Positions 26,886 through 36,033 of a stretch of DNA of 57,191 nucleotides are shown one piece after another; the first letter of the stretch is position 1; each line of letters opens with the position of its first letter. Location of the stretch: contig CALWVS010000013.1 in NCBI GenBank assembly GCA_944385095.1, forward strand, positions 1-57,191, given 5' to 3'. The DNA is from an uncultured Oscillospiraceae bacterium (GTDB lineage Bacteria > Bacillota > Clostridia > Oscillospirales > Oscillospiraceae). The notes beneath the pieces were generated by a model. The model was given only the letters and a program-made list of their open reading frames with translations. It was not told the DNA's origin and did not search any database. The position numbers and the translations under genes are program-made.

Positions 26886-27791
26886 TTGACTGACCATTGT
26901 TGTACTGGTCGCAGTTTAGGCTGCCACAGCGTCATCCATACACCAATCACACTAATTCAACGCCGGGTACAGACAATTCGGCAGACACCTTCTGCTGTTC
27001 CACAGAAGATTCACAATCCCATCTATCAATCCGCCATCCATATTCACCGTACCACCTTGCAGCATATTCATCAGCAGCTTCATTCTACCAGCTATCTGAA
27101 ACAGGACGCATTTCTGTTTGTCCTTCCTCAGCTGGCAGCCCATCTTTCTGGGGAGCGACTGGACCCAGCGCAACCTACCAGAGCAGCTCATACCTTTATA
27201 CGAATTTTTTCAAAAGAAAGTGCAAAACGGGAAATGCGCCCCTTTTACAGTGATGTGGTGCGCAGTGTACTGCGAGAAGAACAGGAGCGGTATAGGACCA
27301 AACCCACCAAAGCCATATCGCTGATTTGGAACCTGTTTGGTCAGCACAATGCCTTTCGTACATTGACCCGATTTTATCTGGGCACCGTGGAAAAGATGGG
27401 CAGTCATTATTTCCCCGCTCTTACCAGTCAGAATGCACTGTACTTAGCAGCCGGAGTTTTGATTCACAGTCGAGTTTATCAACGGTACATCCATCAAATC
27501 TGGAATCAGGAAAACCGAGGAGTGCCTCTACGATATAACTCCAAAGAGGCACCGCTCACCGAAGAATTGATGCGTCTTCCCATTGTACGCCGTACCTTCT
27601 TCCCGTCTCGGGAAGAATTGGAACGCATGGTACGCTCCTCTGATCAGGAACATACACCAGCATCTACTCCTCCTCAGACAACACCAGAGGTACGACTGAG
27701 CGAGTCCGATTTTCGGGCTTTGGTACGAGGTGTAACCAGCTCTATCGGGCGTCAGACCCGGCTGGAATCTCTGCGGAAAGGTGGCATGTAG
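26886..27791 (+). CDS. Unrecognised CIS-operon protein
   Basis: About 301 residues if translation begins at the TTG at 26886. There is no ATG or GTG near the gene start. An in-frame ATG lies only inside the preceding tube gene (26781). I do not recognise a family. It has no membrane span or signal peptide. It is basic and His/Gln-rich in the first 90 residues (HIHRTTLQHIHQQLH), then helical (IRIFSKESAKREMRPFYSD, FRTLTRFYLGTVEKMG). The tail is Pro/Thr-rich (TPASTPPQTTPEVRLSES) and ends in DFRALVRGVTSSIGRQTRLE. It is joined directly to the next gene (27792). The position between tube and hub adaptor suggests a structural or assembly role. Confidence 0.55.
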   Translation: MTDHCCTGRSLGCHSVIHTPITLIQRRVQTIRQTPSAVPQKIHNPIYQSAIHIHRTTLQHIHQQLHSTSYLKQDAFLFVLPQLAAHLSGERLDPAQPTRAAHTFIRIFSKESAKREMRPFYSDVVRSVLREEQERYRTKPTKAISLIWNLFGQHNAFRTLTRFYLGTVEKMGSHYFPALTSQNALYLAAGVLIHSRVYQRYIHQIWNQENRGVPLRYNSKEAPLTEELMRLPIVRRTFFPSREELERMVRSSDQEHTPASTPPQTTPEVRLSESDFRALVRGVTSSIGRQTRLESLRKGGM

Positions 27792-28361
27792 ATGGATAAG
27801 GCAAAAATCTATGAACCTGGGAAGGAAAGACAAGGATTTACTGTACAGTTCAACCCCAACTCACTGGAATATATGATTTATTCCAATGAGAAAAAGAAAA
27901 AGGGAACCAAAAGCAAAAAAAGTGACAGTGCATCCAATGAACCACACTTTCAGCGAGATCCGACTGGTTATACAGATAGAGCAGTTTTATCAGTGCATCT
28001 ATTCTATCACACCTATTACAACAGCACCACCTACACTGATGTGCGGGACGAAATTAAGAAACTGCGAAAGTTTGTCCGATACTCTGGAAATACCACAAAA
28101 GAAACCATCAAAATGGCATTTGCATGGGGTTCTCTGATTCATATTGGCGAACTGAACAGCCTCTCTGTCTCCTATCGCATGTTTGCATCAGATGGAACCC
28201 CTGTTCAGGCAGAAGTTTCCCTCTCCATTGTCGGTGATGAAGCAGACCGGGCAACAGAGCAGGCAAATCAGTTGAGTGGCACCAAAGCAAAATTAAACGC
28301 TCTGTATGACAGCAATCTGGAAGACCCACTTCAAACAATGTGGGCATGGCTCTACTTCTGA
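27792..28361 (+). CDS. CIS hub-tube adaptor (Afp7/gp53-like), lacking LysM
   Basis: 189 residues. FTVQFNPNSLEYMIYSNEK is the FNP..y.. opening of the CIS tube-adaptor domain, followed by LSVHLFYHTYY, TDVRDEIKKLRKFV and the second strand set MAFAWGSLIHIGELNSLSVSYRMF with GTPVQAEVSLS. Homologues in many CIS end with a LysM domain, whereas this one ends at WAWLYF with none. The stop of the previous gene and this ATG are adjacent (TAG ATG). Confidence 0.82.
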   Translation: MDKAKIYEPGKERQGFTVQFNPNSLEYMIYSNEKKKKGTKSKKSDSASNEPHFQRDPTGYTDRAVLSVHLFYHTYYNSTTYTDVRDEIKKLRKFVRYSGNTTKETIKMAFAWGSLIHIGELNSLSVSYRMFASDGTPVQAEVSLSIVGDEADRATEQANQLSGTKAKLNALYDSNLEDPLQTMWAWLYF

Positions 28362-28370
28362 GAGGTATTT

Positions 28371-29432
28371 ATGAAGTTCTCTGTATTATATGATAAATAT
28401 AATGGGTTTCGTACTCCCACTTTTACTCTGAACGTTTCGGGCAGAACGCTGGATGTTGTTTCTGGTGTGCAACTGGAAAGCATGGAATGCCGTCTCACTA
28501 CACTTTGTGAAGCTGGCACACTGACCCTACGGGCTGAATTAGACTCCAGCACAGATGGGGCAAACGTCTGGCTGGAAAGTGTTCAACTGGGGGCTGTTTG
28601 CACTCTGTCTCTGGGCTATGTGGGGACAGAACAAGTTGTGTTTTCTGGCTTTGTCTATGACGTTGTGTGGGATGATCCTCTGGACCATGCTAGGATGATA
28701 CTGGAAATGACTTGTATGGATGTGCGTGGGCAGCTCATGTTGTCCTCCTGTTCTGATGCTGGTGCATCTCGTACCCTGTCCCAGTTGGTCAGAAAACTGC
28801 TCAATCAATCCTGCTGTACCCGTATGGCTACTGCCCAGATTCAGACCATTCCACAAGATTGGGACCTACCCTTCCAGCGAACTGGTTCCACTGATTTTGA
28901 GATTTTGTGTTCTGTTGCAGATTTTCTCTGCTTTGAATTTTATACCTATGCTGATACTGTCTACTTTGGTCCAGCACGGGATTCATCAGAGACCGCTGTA
29001 ACCTTTGACGGACCCAATGGACTGATCCATCTAAGTCGACGCCGCTCTTTGGCTGGGCAATGTGCAGGGATGGCTGTCAGCAGTGCAGACGATAAGGGGG
29101 AGCGTATTTACGCCAGAGAAGCCCGTACCACAGACAATGGCTTTGGAGTTGACCACATCGAAAGTGCCTTGATTTTGGATCGACTGGAAGCAGAACCGGC
29201 AATCAGAACCATGGCTCAAGCGCAATATTTAGCAAAACAGCGCATGAACAAATGCCAACACCACAGCAGCATGTTACTGGGGCAATGTACTGGTCTACCT
29301 GAACTGCGACCAGGACGATTTGTTGAGGTTACTGACCTAAGCCAACAGGTCAATGGTTCCTATTATATTCAGACCGTCATTCACACCATAGATGAAACCG
29401 GTTTTGAAACAAGCTTTGAAGCACAAGAATGA
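28371..29432 (+). CDS. CIS baseplate hub protein (gp27/phage late-control D-like)
   Basis: 353 residues. It has the gpD/gp27 fold outline: an opening strand pair (PTFTLNVSGRTLDVVSGVQLES), LGAVCTLSLGYVGTEQVVFSGFVYDV, a helical insert (TLSQLVRKLLNQSC), DWDLPFQRTGSTDFEILCSVADFLCFEFYTYADTVYF typical of VgrG/D hubs, and the end RPGRFVEVTDLSQQVNGSYYIQTVIHTI. It trimerises to link tube and spike. GAGG upstream, 9 bp after the adaptor gene. Confidence 0.88.
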   Translation: MKFSVLYDKYNGFRTPTFTLNVSGRTLDVVSGVQLESMECRLTTLCEAGTLTLRAELDSSTDGANVWLESVQLGAVCTLSLGYVGTEQVVFSGFVYDVVWDDPLDHARMILEMTCMDVRGQLMLSSCSDAGASRTLSQLVRKLLNQSCCTRMATAQIQTIPQDWDLPFQRTGSTDFEILCSVADFLCFEFYTYADTVYFGPARDSSETAVTFDGPNGLIHLSRRRSLAGQCAGMAVSSADDKGERIYAREARTTDNGFGVDHIESALILDRLEAEPAIRTMAQAQYLAKQRMNKCQHHSSMLLGQCTGLPELRPGRFVEVTDLSQQVNGSYYIQTVIHTIDETGFETSFEAQE

Positions 29433-29444
29433 GGAGGGGTCGAC

Positions 29445-30182
29445 ATGTTTCACTATGATCTCCTCCGTGGAAAGGTAACTGCCCATCTAGGCGATACAGA
29501 AAAGGGAATGGTGGAGGTCTCTCTGGGCGGCTACCACGAGGAACAGGATAAACTTCATGCTCGGGTAGAGCAAAACATCTCTGGTCTTTACTGGCTCCCT
29601 GAAATTGGCGATGTAGTTGAAGTATTTGTGCCCCAAATACCAGGATATGAAGCCCATGTACTGTGTGTACATCGCCCAGAGGGTGATGCACAGGTTACGG
29701 CATGTTGGACAGAAAAAAATGACCACAAACAGATTAAGACCCGTTCCGGTCACATCATTACATTGGACGACACACAGGATAAAACCAGTATCACTGTCCA
29801 AAGTACTGGTGGGCTACAGGTGAGTCTGGAGGATGAACTCAAGACAGTTACTGTACAAGGGAAAGACAGTGATACTCCCAAACTTATCCTTGATGTGAAA
29901 AATGACACCATTGGCTTAGATGCAGGTGCGAAATGCTCCATCACCTGCGGTGGAGCCTCTATTGAAATAGACAGCAGTGGCAACATCAGTATCCATGCCA
30001 AGGGAACACTGGAACTCAGTGGTCAAAACATTACCCTCAATGCCCAGAGTAATCTTACAGTAAAAGGACAACAAGTGGAGTTATCTGGCGGCATGACTAC
30101 AAAAATATCCGGTGAAACACAACTACAAATGTCTTCCTCTGGAATGACCGAGGTAAAGGGCAGTATGATTAAGCTGAATTGA
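29445..30182 (+). CDS. CIS spike protein (gp5/VgrG-type OB fold plus beta-helix)
   Basis: 245 residues. N-terminal OB domain (LRGKVTAHLGDTEKGMVEVSL, YWLPEIGDVVEVFVPQ, YEAHVLCV), then TRSGHIITLDDTQDKTSITVQS and a regular beta-helix with eight-residue turns (SGNISIHAKGTLELSGQNI, LNAQSNLTVKGQQVELSGG). The trimer makes the piercing needle that carries the PAAR-like tip (23274). GAGGAGG lies 5-10 bases before the ATG. Confidence 0.93.
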   Translation: MFHYDLLRGKVTAHLGDTEKGMVEVSLGGYHEEQDKLHARVEQNISGLYWLPEIGDVVEVFVPQIPGYEAHVLCVHRPEGDAQVTACWTEKNDHKQIKTRSGHIITLDDTQDKTSITVQSTGGLQVSLEDELKTVTVQGKDSDTPKLILDVKNDTIGLDAGAKCSITCGGASIEIDSSGNISIHAKGTLELSGQNITLNAQSNLTVKGQQVELSGGMTTKISGETQLQMSSSGMTEVKGSMIKLN

Positions 30183-30234
30183 TGGTTTCATATCATCCAA
30201 TCAGAATAGCAACTGAGAAAGGTGGTGTGTGGCT

Positions 30235-30603
30235 ATGTCAGCAATGACATTTCCCATGAAACTGGATGCCGGTTTGGGTCGATTCCGACGGATGACTGAT
30301 GAGGAGGAAATTGCCCAGTCTGTTCGCCTGATTTTATCTACAAACCGAGGTGAGCGACCATACCGCCCCAAATTTGGTTCCAACTTGGTACAATTTGCCT
30401 TTGAGCCTGTGACAACCACATTGAAGCACCAGCTTCAGATTGAAATCATCTCCACTCTACAGGTGTGGGAACCACGTATCTGGAACATTCAGGTGGATTT
30501 TATACCAGAGCAAAACAATGGCACCCTAATTGCACAGATTTCCTATCAAATTCTGAGCAATGGACAGAGGGATCAGGTCCATATTCCTGTACAAACCACC
30601 TGA
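30235..30603 (+). CDS. Baseplate wedge protein gp25/GpW-like
   Basis: 122 residues from ATG 30235 (AAAGGTGG upstream). The upstream GTG at 30229 lies closer to the ribosome binding site and is less likely. gp25 family: RRMTDEEEIAQSVRLILSTNRGERPYRPKFGSNLVQFAFEP, the lysozyme-like wedge fold with the conserved t..GErp..p.fG motif that starts sheath assembly. Confidence 0.93.
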   Translation: MSAMTFPMKLDAGLGRFRRMTDEEEIAQSVRLILSTNRGERPYRPKFGSNLVQFAFEPVTTTLKHQLQIEIISTLQVWEPRIWNIQVDFIPEQNNGTLIAQISYQILSNGQRDQVHIPVQTT

Positions 30604-30644
30604 ATGATTCTTAAAATATATTATTTTGGTGAGGAGGAATGGGT

Positions 30645-33155
30645 ATGAACGATTTTTGGACACAGTTTGAATTGTATGCCCGCTCCTATCTCCCTGACTG
30701 GCAGTATCAACCAGGTGGTTCAGAGCTGGAAGCTGCATTGATGACAGCCCTAGGTGAAATGCTAGAAGATTCCAGACATCGTCTGGAGCATCTGCCAGAA
30801 AAACATCTGCGAGAATATTTGTCCACTTGGTACGATGCGCTACAAAAAGAGGAACCTGGCTATGTTTATGTCAATCTGACCGCTCCACACAGTATGGTGC
30901 TCCCAAAAGGAACCCAATTTTATCAATCCGGTGATGGTACTAAGCTCTGGGAAACCACAATGGAGACCTGTGTTGAAACCAGCAAACTATGTGAGCAGAT
31001 TGTGTCCAGTGGCAACTTGGGAAAGCTGGTTGCACTGTCAGTACCAACAAAAGAAACACCAAGTAAACTGTTCGATTTCCACCTGCCCGGAATACAGCAG
31101 CGTGAAGTACGGTTTCGACATTCATTTGCGTTCACATCTCAAGCCGGTTGTCAGGTAGGTTTAAATCTGGAACATGCATCTCATACACTATTATCCTTTC
31201 TCTGTGATCCTGCTTGCTCTCTCTGGTATTTGGAATTGGAATATGAAACCATACCTCTGAAGCAGCCAACACAGATCAATCATTCATTACAGTTTCACCT
31301 TCCATCTTCCAAAAACATGCCCGCTTCCCTGCTTGTCAAGGTTGTAGATGGAAAGATACCTCCTTCCACATCTATTCAAAGGGCAACTGTAGAAACTGTG
31401 CGTACTCCAAATGAACAGATACTACTTTTGACAGAGGATGGACCTGTTCACAGTCAAAATTATGTCCCTTTTGGCAACAAACTAATGCAATGGAATCTCT
31501 GTTATGTTTCCTGTCCCGATGCTCTAACTTTGCCTGGTGCCAAAGTAACACTCTCCTGGCTGCAATCCTACCAGACACAAGAGGACTTGCTTCCTGGTAT
31601 GGAACAAAAGCCAGAATATCACCCTATCATGCTCCACATGCCCCAAACACCTCCCACCATTCGGGATGTTTGGGCAGATCAAGTATTATGGGAATATTGG
31701 GATGGTCTCACCTGGCGTATCGTGCCAGGAACGGAAAACTGTACACAGATGTTCTCCAATTTTAGAGAAACGCAAACTGTACAGCAGGAGGTGAACATTT
31801 TGTGGCCGTTGGATGCCCAGCCATGTATGGTACAAGGAATCAGTACCCACTGGCTGCGTTGGCGGCTGCTCTCCTGTGAAGGCTTTGGATGGCTCCCAGT
31901 CCGCTATCATGTTCCGGTTCTCTCCCATATCTCCATAAATGCCTCACTTTTCAATGAAGAAACAACTGTGGAACAGCTCTGTGGTGTTGAGCACTCTTTC
32001 CATCGTCTTACCAGTACCCCAAAATTGCTGTTCCCATCCATTACGCAAAAACAGGACTGTTGGTGGCTGGGATTTGATACACCACCCAGTGGAGCATCCT
32101 TTCATCTCTACTTAACCCTTCGTGACCATATATTAGGCGGGCAATTGACCGTTTATGAGGCAACTTCCCATACTGGAGCACGTCAGTTGTCCCTAAGTGA
32201 TGGTACAAATGGTCTCTCTCATAGTGGAATCATATCCCTAAGTGGATTTCAGGGGCAAAAAACCATTCAATATGGGATAGAGTGTTGGTGGCTCTGTTTT
32301 CGGGAGGAATCTGGTGTCTTTCAGAATGGTAGTCAAAAGCCTGTTTTGACAGGCTTATTCTGTGGCGCAGTTCTTCTTCGTGCAATGCAGGTGGGGGACT
32401 GTGTTGCAGGAGAATCGTTTATGCCACTTCAAGGTGGTACCATCAGTGGATATGCTGTGTCAGACTGCTTTGGTGGTGTGTTACAGGAGTCAGACTCCGA
32501 GGTGCAGTGCCGCCTTCTGGGTGAGCGTCACCACCTTGACCGTATTGTATCTGCCACCGACGCTGAACAACTCATCTGTACTCATATCCGAAATGTTGTA
32601 CAGGTGTGTTGTGTCCCCAATAAAACTGTTCTCCAGATTGGTATTCTCATGCGAGATGTGAGACACCATGAGGTATCATTTCAACAACAAAAACCTGTCA
32701 TTGAACAGCTGATCAAGGTGAAAAGTGCTCTGCTCACCCTTGGAATGGATATGGAAGTGCGGGAACCTTCTTTTTACCCAATCCATGTAATGGTGTGGAT
32801 TGAGCTACACAATGGTAGTGAATTTTCAGATGTCAAATATCAAATTGAGCAGATTCTAAACCAGTTCTTTCACCCAGTCATTGGTAACTTTGGTGGTACA
32901 GGCTGGAGAATGGGAGAGCTCCCCACCTTGGAACAAATCCGTATCTTTCTGCAATCTGCTATACCAAATATTTTTTTGACAGAACTGGTCATCAGTACCA
33001 CCACACCAGATGGAACAGAACAAAATCCGGTTTCTGTCTATGACCCTTTTGCTCTACCAATAGAGGGAACCTATACAATTTACACCATAGAAAAGGGGGG
33101 CATGCAGTATGATACCCATAGACTTAAATACAACCAATCAAAAGGGCCTCTATGA
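30645..33155 (+). CDS. Baseplate assembly protein J-like, large (Afp11/Pvc11-like)
   Basis: 836 residues from ATG 30645, GAGGAGG seven bases upstream. The N-terminus (WQYQPGGSELEAALMTALGEMLEDSRHRLEHLPEKHL) is the helical start of gpJ/gp6-like wedge proteins. GYVYVNLTAPHSMVLPKGTQF is the conserved leader strand. The C-terminal third (EVSFQQQKPVIEQLIKVKSALLTLGMDMEVREPSFYPIHVMVWIEL, split in DVKYQIEQILNQFFHPVIGN) is the gpJ C-terminal domain. The long beta-rich middle is typical of CIS J proteins. Its 3' end overlaps the next gene by 47 bp. Confidence 0.85.
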   Translation: MNDFWTQFELYARSYLPDWQYQPGGSELEAALMTALGEMLEDSRHRLEHLPEKHLREYLSTWYDALQKEEPGYVYVNLTAPHSMVLPKGTQFYQSGDGTKLWETTMETCVETSKLCEQIVSSGNLGKLVALSVPTKETPSKLFDFHLPGIQQREVRFRHSFAFTSQAGCQVGLNLEHASHTLLSFLCDPACSLWYLELEYETIPLKQPTQINHSLQFHLPSSKNMPASLLVKVVDGKIPPSTSIQRATVETVRTPNEQILLLTEDGPVHSQNYVPFGNKLMQWNLCYVSCPDALTLPGAKVTLSWLQSYQTQEDLLPGMEQKPEYHPIMLHMPQTPPTIRDVWADQVLWEYWDGLTWRIVPGTENCTQMFSNFRETQTVQQEVNILWPLDAQPCMVQGISTHWLRWRLLSCEGFGWLPVRYHVPVLSHISINASLFNEETTVEQLCGVEHSFHRLTSTPKLLFPSITQKQDCWWLGFDTPPSGASFHLYLTLRDHILGGQLTVYEATSHTGARQLSLSDGTNGLSHSGIISLSGFQGQKTIQYGIECWWLCFREESGVFQNGSQKPVLTGLFCGAVLLRAMQVGDCVAGESFMPLQGGTISGYAVSDCFGGVLQESDSEVQCRLLGERHHLDRIVSATDAEQLICTHIRNVVQVCCVPNKTVLQIGILMRDVRHHEVSFQQQKPVIEQLIKVKSALLTLGMDMEVREPSFYPIHVMVWIELHNGSEFSDVKYQIEQILNQFFHPVIGNFGGTGWRMGELPTLEQIRIFLQSAIPNIFLTELVISTTTPDGTEQNPVSVYDPFALPIEGTYTIYTIEKGGMQYDTHRLKYNQSKGPL

Positions 33156-35019
33156 ACGGGCATGCCGTCGGATGTCAGAGTTAGTACCTGGTTGGTCGGA
33201 TGCAATCCCAAGTGATCCTGCTGTGGTAATTCTGGAGCTAGCCTCTCAACTATCCAATATGCAAAATTATAAATGGAATCTGGTGGGACCTGAGCACTAT
33301 CTTGCCTATTTGAAATTGTTGGGAGGAACCCGTAGGATGCTGACACCTGCCTCCCTGTTGGCCAGAACCCTAGGAGGTATAAATCCCTATAAAGGGCAGC
33401 GTTACTGGGTGGACGGTGTACCTTATGAGGTGATAGAAACGCGTCACATGGAAGCTGAACTACAGTTCGTCCATATAGAGTGTGGAAATGAGATATTAAA
33501 CTGGGAATCTGGCAGAACCATAACATTAAATGGCGAAACGGTTGGTATCCATATATCCTTTACCACAGAACTTCCAGCCAAAAAGCCTATCCGAATCTGG
33601 TGTGGCTTGGAACCTGAACAAGGTCGGGTTCCACCAGCACCTGACACGCCACCACCTGTCATTTTGAAGGCACAGACGTCAATAAAAGGAGTCTGGCAGA
33701 ATGTCTCTCTGGAAGATAGCACCTGTGGTTTATTACAGAGTGGATACTGGACCATTTCATCTGATGATCCCTTTGTTTCCCTTCAAATCAAACTACATGG
33801 ACAGTTGGAGGGAACTCCCCGTATTCAGCAACTGGTTTTGGAGCCTGTCCATCTGGAGCAATGTTTGACCAGAAGCACAATGGTTGACCTTCCACCGCCT
33901 TTTCTTCTTCCGAAAGGCTGGATAGGCAGTCGGGTGCTTCGCTACTTTCTGCCATCTGACAAGGACGGATGGCAGGAAGCTCCCTTCTTATTTGCTCAAA
34001 ACGGTTGTGTCGTCGGTTGGACAGAGAAACCACCAGCCACCATTCGGGTTATTGCTTCAGAACCGGACTTTACCTTTGAATTTGCCATTCAGCCCACAGC
34101 CTGTGAGGAAATCAAACTGGATGAGGAAGGAATTCTTCCAGAACGTCTGAAAGTTATGGTGCAGGAAAATGGGGTTTGGTATGACTGTCCCATTACCTTA
34201 CCCGATCCTCATCATACCCTTTCCCGTGGCTGTCGATGGGATGAAATACAAAACGCACTTCGTTTTGGAGATGGTAGAGATTATGAGATTCCTACTGGTG
34301 GAGCCGTCCTAATTGCCGGTTGCACCATTACTTTAGGAGAGAAAGGAAATGGTGCTACTGGTATCTTGCAGCAAGGTGACAGCACACTGTCAGTATTGGC
34401 ACCTGCTTCTGGTGGCTGTGAGCGAGAAACTGTATATGATGCCTTTCGCCGTGTAGCAAAAGAACAACGTGTGCCGCTGCGAGCTGTGACCCTTGCAGAT
34501 TATGAGATGCTGGCACATCAGACACCAGGACTGGCACTGGGACAGGTACATGCTGTCAGCCATCAATCTCAGGGACAGCAGAATGCTGGTGTCATCCTAT
34601 TCGCCCGCCCCCTCTCTCCAAACCCACTGGCTGTTTTGACCTCATGGCAACGGGACCGACTACAGGATTGGTTGGAGCAATATCGAATGATTGGTGTACC
34701 AGTATCGGTTCAGATTCCTCGTTATCTTCCACTTGCGGTTCATGTTACTTTGCGAGTCAGTGAGATGATTGATGAACAGACCATCCGAACTGTAATAGTG
34801 GCACAGACTGACGGGATTACAGGTCCTGTAGGGTTTGGTACAAAAATCTCCAGTACGGGAATCACCGCTGCACTGAGCAAGCTGGAGCATGTTCTTTCTG
34901 TGACTACACTGGAAATACACCCTTTAACTGGTGGAGTAAATTGCAGACAGGATGGGACCATCCATCTCAAGTCGGATATGCTACCCTATTTGAAAGAACT
35001 AAAGGTAAACCAAATTTAA
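33109..35019 (+). CDS. Baseplate assembly protein J-like, second copy (Afp12/Pvc12-like)
   Basis: 636 residues. N-terminus: LYERACRRMSELVPGWSDA with PSDPAVVILELASQLSNMQNY, the standard opening of CIS J proteins. LRFGDGRDYEIPTGG in the middle is the FGDG..G..P motif shared by gpJ proteins. The C-terminal half holds TLADYEMLAHQTPGLALGQVHAV and PVSVQIPRYLPLAVHVTLRV. It forms the baseplate wedge with the larger copy upstream. The overlapping start (ATG 33109, GGGGGG upstream) suggests translational coupling. Confidence 0.88.
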   Translation: MIPIDLNTTNQKGLYERACRRMSELVPGWSDAIPSDPAVVILELASQLSNMQNYKWNLVGPEHYLAYLKLLGGTRRMLTPASLLARTLGGINPYKGQRYWVDGVPYEVIETRHMEAELQFVHIECGNEILNWESGRTITLNGETVGIHISFTTELPAKKPIRIWCGLEPEQGRVPPAPDTPPPVILKAQTSIKGVWQNVSLEDSTCGLLQSGYWTISSDDPFVSLQIKLHGQLEGTPRIQQLVLEPVHLEQCLTRSTMVDLPPPFLLPKGWIGSRVLRYFLPSDKDGWQEAPFLFAQNGCVVGWTEKPPATIRVIASEPDFTFEFAIQPTACEEIKLDEEGILPERLKVMVQENGVWYDCPITLPDPHHTLSRGCRWDEIQNALRFGDGRDYEIPTGGAVLIAGCTITLGEKGNGATGILQQGDSTLSVLAPASGGCERETVYDAFRRVAKEQRVPLRAVTLADYEMLAHQTPGLALGQVHAVSHQSQGQQNAGVILFARPLSPNPLAVLTSWQRDRLQDWLEQYRMIGVPVSVQIPRYLPLAVHVTLRVSEMIDEQTIRTVIVAQTDGITGPVGFGTKISSTGITAALSKLEHVLSVTTLEIHPLTGGVNCRQDGTIHLKSDMLPYLKELKVNQI

Positions 35020-35076
35020 CCAGATAAACAGTCATTGACCCTTTTCGTGGCTTGTGTACAAAGGTGGTAGAAGAAT

Positions 35077-36018
35077 ATGGAACAACAATTGCGAAGATAC
35101 CGCTCAAATCGAGACCTGAGACAATGTGGTGTTTTTGAGGGCACAAGGTATCGTTCTCAATGGTATCGTGGAACCATGAACGGGATGGAGTGGCTGCGCC
35201 TTTCATTGGAAGGTGTAACCGCTGCAAAAGTATGTGTTTTTACAACCGATGCTCCCCTTGAAGAATGGGACACATCCGCAGAACCAGTTCTGAAGCGGGA
35301 AGCCACAGACCTCAGTCTCTATGGTGTGTATGGTCTTTATTTGGCTTTTACAGTGGAGCCAGCAGATTGTCTACAGGGATTCACTTTGTTATTTCCAGGT
35401 TATTCTATTGACATTGGGCTACCCCTTGTTATGCAGAATGATACCACACTGCGCCAATTTTTGGCAGTTTATCAGTCTGTATATATGGATACCAACCAAC
35501 TGGCTGCTCGATTTCCGGGACGTTTGAATCCTTATGATGCAGCAACACTTCCTGACCTGAGATTTTGGGTCGGTGCTGCACAATGGATGTGGGACACCGT
35601 TCAGTTACCAGAACTTTTGGCATCTGCCCCCCTATTAAATCGGATGCGGGGTACCCGACGAGGATTGGAACAACTCATCAAATTGGTAACTGGAGGTCAT
35701 GGGGAAATCATAGAAAACTTTCAATGGCGCACTCTGCCACTGAATTTAGAAGAACACACAAACTGCACCAAGCTCTATGGGGGACAACATGCAAATATAA
35801 TGGTGCTGCTTCCCGCAAACATTACTTCTGCAACTTTGCGCTTTTTAGAATATATTTTGGATGACTTCATTCCAATTGGTGAAACATACAGCATATTCCA
35901 GCTTCAAGAGGGCGTAGAGCTGGATGGTCACTTTTATATGGATGTCAATACCATACTACAGGAACCACCATCTGCTGCTATGGATGAATGTGATCTGGAT
36001 GATCTGATTTTGGAGTAA
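35077..36018 (+). CDS. Phage tail protein I-like baseplate wedge component
   Basis: 313 residues. The C-terminal part is gpI-like: FLAVYQSVYMDTNQLAARFPGRLNPYDA, LRFWVGAAQWMWD, LNRMRGTRRGLEQLIKLVTGG, the r.RGT..gLe..i.l.tG signature. The N-terminal 130 residues are a beta-rich module. It ends in an acidic tail (MDECDLDDLILE). It completes the gp25-J-J-I wedge set. AAGGTGG lies upstream, 57 bp after the J gene. Confidence 0.85.
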   Translation: MEQQLRRYRSNRDLRQCGVFEGTRYRSQWYRGTMNGMEWLRLSLEGVTAAKVCVFTTDAPLEEWDTSAEPVLKREATDLSLYGVYGLYLAFTVEPADCLQGFTLLFPGYSIDIGLPLVMQNDTTLRQFLAVYQSVYMDTNQLAARFPGRLNPYDAATLPDLRFWVGAAQWMWDTVQLPELLASAPLLNRMRGTRRGLEQLIKLVTGGHGEIIENFQWRTLPLNLEEHTNCTKLYGGQHANIMVLLPANITSATLRFLEYILDDFIPIGETYSIFQLQEGVELDGHFYMDVNTILQEPPSAAMDECDLDDLILE

Positions 36019-36033
36019 AGTGAGGTGAGCAGT

